Shown here piece by piece: positions 62,301 to 64,000 of a stretch of 64,000 nucleotides of DNA (positions are counted from its first letter, which is position 1; the number at the start of each line of letters is the position of its first letter). The stretch covers positions 30,927,366 through 30,991,365 of the forward strand of contig CM057135.1 of NCBI GenBank assembly GCA_029964075.1, given 5' to 3'. The position numbers and the translations under genes are program-made. The notes below the pieces were generated by a model. It searched no databases, had not been told where the DNA came from, and was given only the letters and a program-made list of their open reading frames with translations. Source of the DNA: Patiria pectinifera (Eukaryota; Echinodermata; Asteroidea; Valvatida; Asterinidae).

Positions 62301-63993
62301 ACCGATGCCATCATTAGCAGTAAGTCACACAACAGTCACGTGACAGTCACTCAGTCATTGTCAAACACCTAGCCACCAATGCTATAAATTCAAAAAAATG
62401 ACAGTATCCACATATTCCTGAATTAAAAAAATGAACAAAAATAATCATACATTTGTAATATTTGATCCCATTTTTTGACAGAGAACTACAACTACTTGCT
62501 GGGTCTTCTCAAGGAGCTAGTTCCCTCAGATCGATCCATCACCATTCAGGATTGGACCACTAATGGGCAGGTCTTTCTAGACTTCATCAACATTGTACAG
62601 GTAGGATCCAAACCAAGTAAAGTCTTGCACGTCTGGAGAGTTTTGTTTCAAACCTGTTAACAAAAATCAGAGAAATGATTATAGACTATTGGGGACACTC
62701 TGTAACAGAAGGTGGTGTGTTGGGATTTTGTATTGTACAATGTATTGATACAGTACGGTTTGAGGCAATGTGATTCAACATAACATGTACTGAGATATTG
62801 GCTGATTAAGCTATCATCCAGTCTGAAGGAGAATTAACCACACATTAAACAGAAATGTATTGGTTAGGCAAAAAAAAAAGGTCTCCGGTTTCTGGTATGG
62901 AGCTTGCCCCAAAAGTGGTGCAGCGACGCGGCTTTTTTTTTTTTTCCCTGATTTTTTTTGCTTCAAATGTCGGCTGATGACTGCAAATGGTGCCCGACTA
63001 AACTTAGAGCAAATATATTGGAGTCCAGAGAGGCCACATAAAGCTTATTCTCAACCATAACCCAATCTAAAAACACGTTAAAATTGTGCAGCAGCAGGAT
63101 TCCAGTCAAACCAGTGAGTTTGGCGGTTTTGAGACGTCATCTTCATTGAAAAAAACTTTTTCATTTTGCCGACGTGCATGGCTACAGCGACGCGCGCGCA
63201 TACCGGAAACCGGAGATTTTTTTTTTTGGCCTTAGGATTTATTTTGTTTCCGAGCTTCTAGTGTATCAAAAGGCACTAGGTGGATACCAGCACTTTACAA
63301 ATCTTCTTATTATTATTAATTTGATGATATGATTGTTGACTGTGTATTCCTTTGTAGAGGTTAGATCACTTACAGCGTACTGAACCTACCACCTATGAGT
63401 TAGAGAAACTCTATCCAGACGTTGCCTCGTTGTGTAGCCGTGTCGGTAGCGTGACTTGTAGGACGGCCAAGGATCGTCTCTGCCAATCAGAGATGGCCAA
63501 ACGGACGGCCAACGTCATGAAGGCGGTACTCACACTACAGGTACAAATCAGCATGAAATTGGATTGAATTAAGCATCCAGGTATTTATAATGGGGTCTAT
63601 ATCTCAATGACCCCGAGTTACAAGCACTTAAAGATGACCTACGATTACACGTTTCTTAAAAAAAAAAGTGCAGACTTTGAAACAGTTGAAAACAAAGCTG
63701 CTTGAATTTTGTAACGAACTTGGTTTTATGAAACAAATTTATTCTACTCTATCTCATCAAACCGTACTTGAATTCAACATTGTCATGAAATCAGAATGTT
63801 TTTGTTCCTGCAAGATGAACATTGCTTCTGTGATCATTTATTACAGCAACAATCTTTGCAGCCAGACAAGCCAATCCATATCCCATCTCGTCTGCTTGCA
63901 CCTCACGTCGGTAAGCTCCCTATGCCAGAGGATTATGGTCTGCAAGAACTCAGGGAACTCACTCGTAGCTATATGGTAGAACTCACTGCATGA
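35356..63993 (+). CDS. NUP98: nucleoporin NUP98-NUP96 precursor (38 exons)
   Basis: Precursor that cleaves itself into the FG nucleoporin Nup98 and the Y-complex scaffold Nup96. Exons: 35356-35404, 36094-36138, 37611-37769, 38241-38369, 45480-45643, 46767-46874, 47001-47181, 47699-47856, 48262-48387, 48877-49024, 49439-49642, 49862-49931, 50052-50157, 50397-50477, 50774-50833, 51049-51153, 51417-51535, 51849-51950, 52090-52466, 53100-53239, 53417-53530, 53763-53858, 54200-54611, 54785-54886, 55072-55233, 55550-55828, 56574-56716, 57123-57360, 57686-57801, 58205-58384, 58652-58788, 59190-59516, 60414-60569, 61127-61256, 61615-61738, 62482-62600, 63358-63540, 63847-63993. All phases agree: 1931 aa (human about 1,817). 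The start [10 protein letters not shown] is a short FG-type N-terminus. The stop TGA is at 63991, seven bases before the window ends. Intron 4 (38370-45479) is long; an FG exon hidden there cannot be excluded. Confidence 0.95.
35617..36033 (-). mobile_element. MITE-like element with GGGTTAA end (NUP98 intron 1)
   Basis: Left end cctaactccctagg, right end aaggttagggttaa. The interior is the reverse complement of that at 22087-22466 over a long block (ggcagagccagtgacatcc, 35813-35831). The left TTAA is not preserved. Confidence 0.55.
36536..36710 (+). mobile_element. MITE-like element TTAACCCTAACC...GGGTTAA (NUP98 intron 2)
   Basis: 175 bp from ttaaccctaaccgaactc to agtcagggttaa. The same element as that at 16093-16312, inverted. 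Perfect TTAA on both sides fits a TTAA target-site duplication. Confidence 0.6.
37031..37492. mobile_element. MITE with GGCC-A(n) and TTGTGTTRCCCTCA terminal repeats (NUP98 intron 2)
   Basis: The left end ggccaaaaaaagttgttgtg continues ttgccctcac and ggtcggtc; the right end, reverse-complemented, reads ggccaaaaaaaagaaattgtg then ttaccctcatccgaccgacc. About 40-bp imperfect inverted repeats enclose unrelated AT-rich DNA with no transposase frame. Confidence 0.7.
41415..41788 (+). mobile_element. MITE with TAAGGCC ends, copy B (NUP98 intron 4)
   Basis: Starts taaggcccccc...aaaaaaaaatcggtctctgg and ends ccagagaccgaggta, T-run, ggcctaa. The interior shares the caccaaggaatgggaaattg block (as complement) and gcgctgttgtagct with copy A at 31762-32066. 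The poly-C/poly-A run in the left terminus has expanded. Confidence 0.7.
42418..42515. repeat. imperfect inverted repeat (hairpin) in NUP98 intron 4
   Basis: The left arm ccccagcccctgctcaatgt (continuing tgtctctc) pairs with the right arm gagggacaacattgaccggg (continuing ggagcggggg), leaving a loop of about 20 nt. The arms match over roughly 35-40 bp with a few mismatches. Confidence 0.45.
46369..46478. repeat. inverted-repeat element of about 110 bp (NUP98 intron 5)
   Basis: A perfect 13-bp pair, ggcccccttcaat at 46369-46381 and attgaagggggcc at 46466-46478, with weaker pairing further in. Probably a short MITE. Confidence 0.45.
47328..47600 (+). mobile_element. tRNA-derived SINE (NUP98 intron 7)
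   Basis: The head has an A-box-like ttggcgtagcgg (about 47329) and a perfect B-box gggttcgaatcc (47370-47381). The body contains gggttttccccagaatattcc and cttttcctcccacc, then ends A-rich near 47600. The acceptor ends do not pair, so it is a SINE and not a tRNA gene. Plus orientation, inside the intron. Confidence 0.65.
49145..49292. mobile_element. head-to-head pair of tRNA-like sequences (NUP98 intron 10)
   Basis: A tRNA-like copy on the minus strand (about 49215-49145) and one on the plus strand (about 49217-49292) face each other. Each has the A-box tagctcagttggtagagc and a B-box (ggttcaagccccac and ggttcaaaccccgc). The minus copy keeps a perfect five-pair anticodon stem (CCGGA/TCCGG) with loop ACAGCAA; in the plus copy this stem does not pair. 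The two A-boxes make a perfect 22-bp inverted repeat separated by about 9 bp. tRNA-Ala-like ancestry is likely; neither looks functional. Confidence 0.65.
51683..51702. repeat. (gt)n microsatellite
   Basis: A short run of about eight gt dinucleotides in NUP98 intron 17. Confidence 0.7.
52607..52950. mobile_element. MITE-like element TTAACCCTAACC...TTAGGTTTAA (NUP98 intron 19)
   Basis: Left end ttaaccctaaccacccc, right end ctagggagttaggtttaa, with TTAA at both outer edges. The interior carries repeated tgatggacttggtcca motifs. Same terminal family as the elements at 7.6, 16.1, 22.1, 25.2, 35.6 and 36.5 kb but with a different interior. Confidence 0.55.
53763..53777 (+). other. NUP98: Nup98/Nup96 self-cleavage site (HF-S)
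   Basis: Exon 22 begins [17 protein letters not shown]. The HFS triad with following KYGL matches the known site where Nup98 cuts itself between Phe and Ser; here the bond lies between codons ending at 53774 and starting at 53775 (Phe919-Ser920). Catalytic residues appear intact, so separate Nup98 and Nup96 proteins are expected. Confidence 0.92.
59553..59980. repeat. dispersed repeat blocks X and Y, first copies (NUP98 intron 32)
   Basis: Block X (about 59553-59700) opens with a hairpin whose arms are a perfect 13-bp inverted repeat (ggaatcatttgcc at 59553-59565, ggcaaatgattcc at 59609-59621). Block Y (about 59708-59980) includes tggtggtgtagtggtgcgta and gtatttggcgctt. Both recur nearby: X at 60005-60155 and Y at about 60702-60985. 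Confidence 0.7.
60005..60155. repeat. second copy of repeat block X
   Basis: Closely matches 59553-59700, including the same 13-bp inverted arms at 60005-60017 and 60061-60073. Confidence 0.75.
60702..60985. repeat. second copy of repeat block Y (NUP98 intron 33)
   Basis: Matches about 59708-59980 (ttaagccggccagtgtgcat, gtgcgtacagtaacaacc). Copy 1 lies in intron 32 and copy 2 in intron 33, so exon 33 (60414-60569) sits between direct repeats. Confidence 0.7.
61691..62395 (+). repeat. 74-bp tandem array derived from the donor end of NUP98-96 exon 35
   Basis: Ten units start at 61691 (the real exon end), 61754, 61828, 61902, 61976, 62050, 62124, 62198, 62272 and 62346. After the first spacing of 63 bp every spacing is exactly 74 bp. 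Each unit begins gtcactcagtcat and repeats the coding end ([10 protein letters not shown]) followed by a donor-like gtaagt, gtaagc or gtgagt and a gtcac(a/g)tgaca linker; the last unit has lost the donor. Two unit types alternate (attagca-gtaagt and attata-gtaagt) in the first part of the array. Confidence 0.93.
62864..63236 (-). mobile_element. MITE with TTAGGC-A(n) / GGCCTTA ends, copy C (NUP98 intron 36)
   Basis: Ends ttaggcaaaaaaaaaaggtctccgg and ccggagatttttttttttggcctta. The termini resemble those of copies A and B (GGCC, A-run, GGTCTC, and a nearby GCGCGCG) but the interior differs, so it is a sister family. No transposase frame. Confidence 0.6.
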
Positions 63994-64000
63994 ACTGGCC

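Larger units (their letters stand above)
53775..63993 (+). other. NUP96: Nup96 half: Y-complex scaffold, alpha-helical ACE1 solenoid
   Basis: About 1,012 aa. It starts with an acidic, proline-rich linker, then [16 protein letters not shown] in exon 26 and a helical solenoid typical of ACE1 proteins: [12 protein letters not shown] (exon 30), [12 protein letters not shown] (exon 31), [15 protein letters not shown] (exon 32), [14 protein letters not shown] (exon 33), PPIWISEAK (exon 34), [19 protein letters not shown] (exon 35), a C-terminal [16 protein letters not shown] and a final SYMVELTA. In the family this half binds Sec13 and Nup107 in the Y-complex. Confidence 0.92.

Overview
This is animal nuclear DNA. 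Four of the five well-supported genes are split by consensus GT...AG introns and code for metazoan-wide proteins, and the sequence between exons is AT-rich and full of short inverted-repeat transposons, tRNA-derived SINEs and tandem repeats. Gene content (one SREBF, an OCA2 orthologue, a fused NUP98-NUP96, an intronless rhodopsin-family receptor) and repeat style suggest a marine invertebrate deuterostome such as an echinoderm, hemichordate or lancelet. I cannot fix the species.

Layout, left to right. (1) 1-1700: intergenic, with a dispersed repeat at about 640-850, a possible exon of a neighbouring minus-strand gene at the left edge, and a duplicated block just upstream of SREBF. (2) 1725-11102, plus strand: SREBF (sterol regulatory element binding protein), 15 coding exons, 1186 aa by my splicing. 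(3) 12.2-13.3 kb, minus strand: a weakly supported, unidentified small gene. (4) 14059-16838, plus: COMMD8, five exons, 183 aa, with a duplicated last exon. (5) 19488-20681, plus: an intronless class A GPCR lacking several canonical motifs. (6) 20.7-24.4 kb: repeats, including an 11-bp minisatellite. (7) 32499-24377, minus: OCA2 (P protein), about 18 coding exons. (8) 32.5-35.3 kb: the divergent intergenic region between OCA2 and NUP98. (9) 35356-63993, plus: NUP98-NUP96 complete from ATG to stop, 38 exons, 1931 aa by my splicing, with the self-cleavage site conserved.

The genes do not form a functional cluster: they cover lipid-sensing transcription (SREBF), endosomal cargo recycling and ubiquitin-ligase regulation (COMMD8), signalling (GPCR), melanosome pH (OCA2) and the nuclear pore (NUP98-96).

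The most unusual feature is a repeated kind of event. In three genes an exon end together with its splice site has been duplicated in tandem: the last exon of COMMD8, the donor end of an OCA2 exon, and the donor end of NUP98-96 exon 35. In the last case the duplicate has grown into a 74-bp tandem array, most units of which carry their own GTAAGT-like donor; the first would extend the exon by exactly 21 codons in frame. I found no clear new multi-gene system. All exon joins were read by eye from splice consensus, phase and protein similarity.
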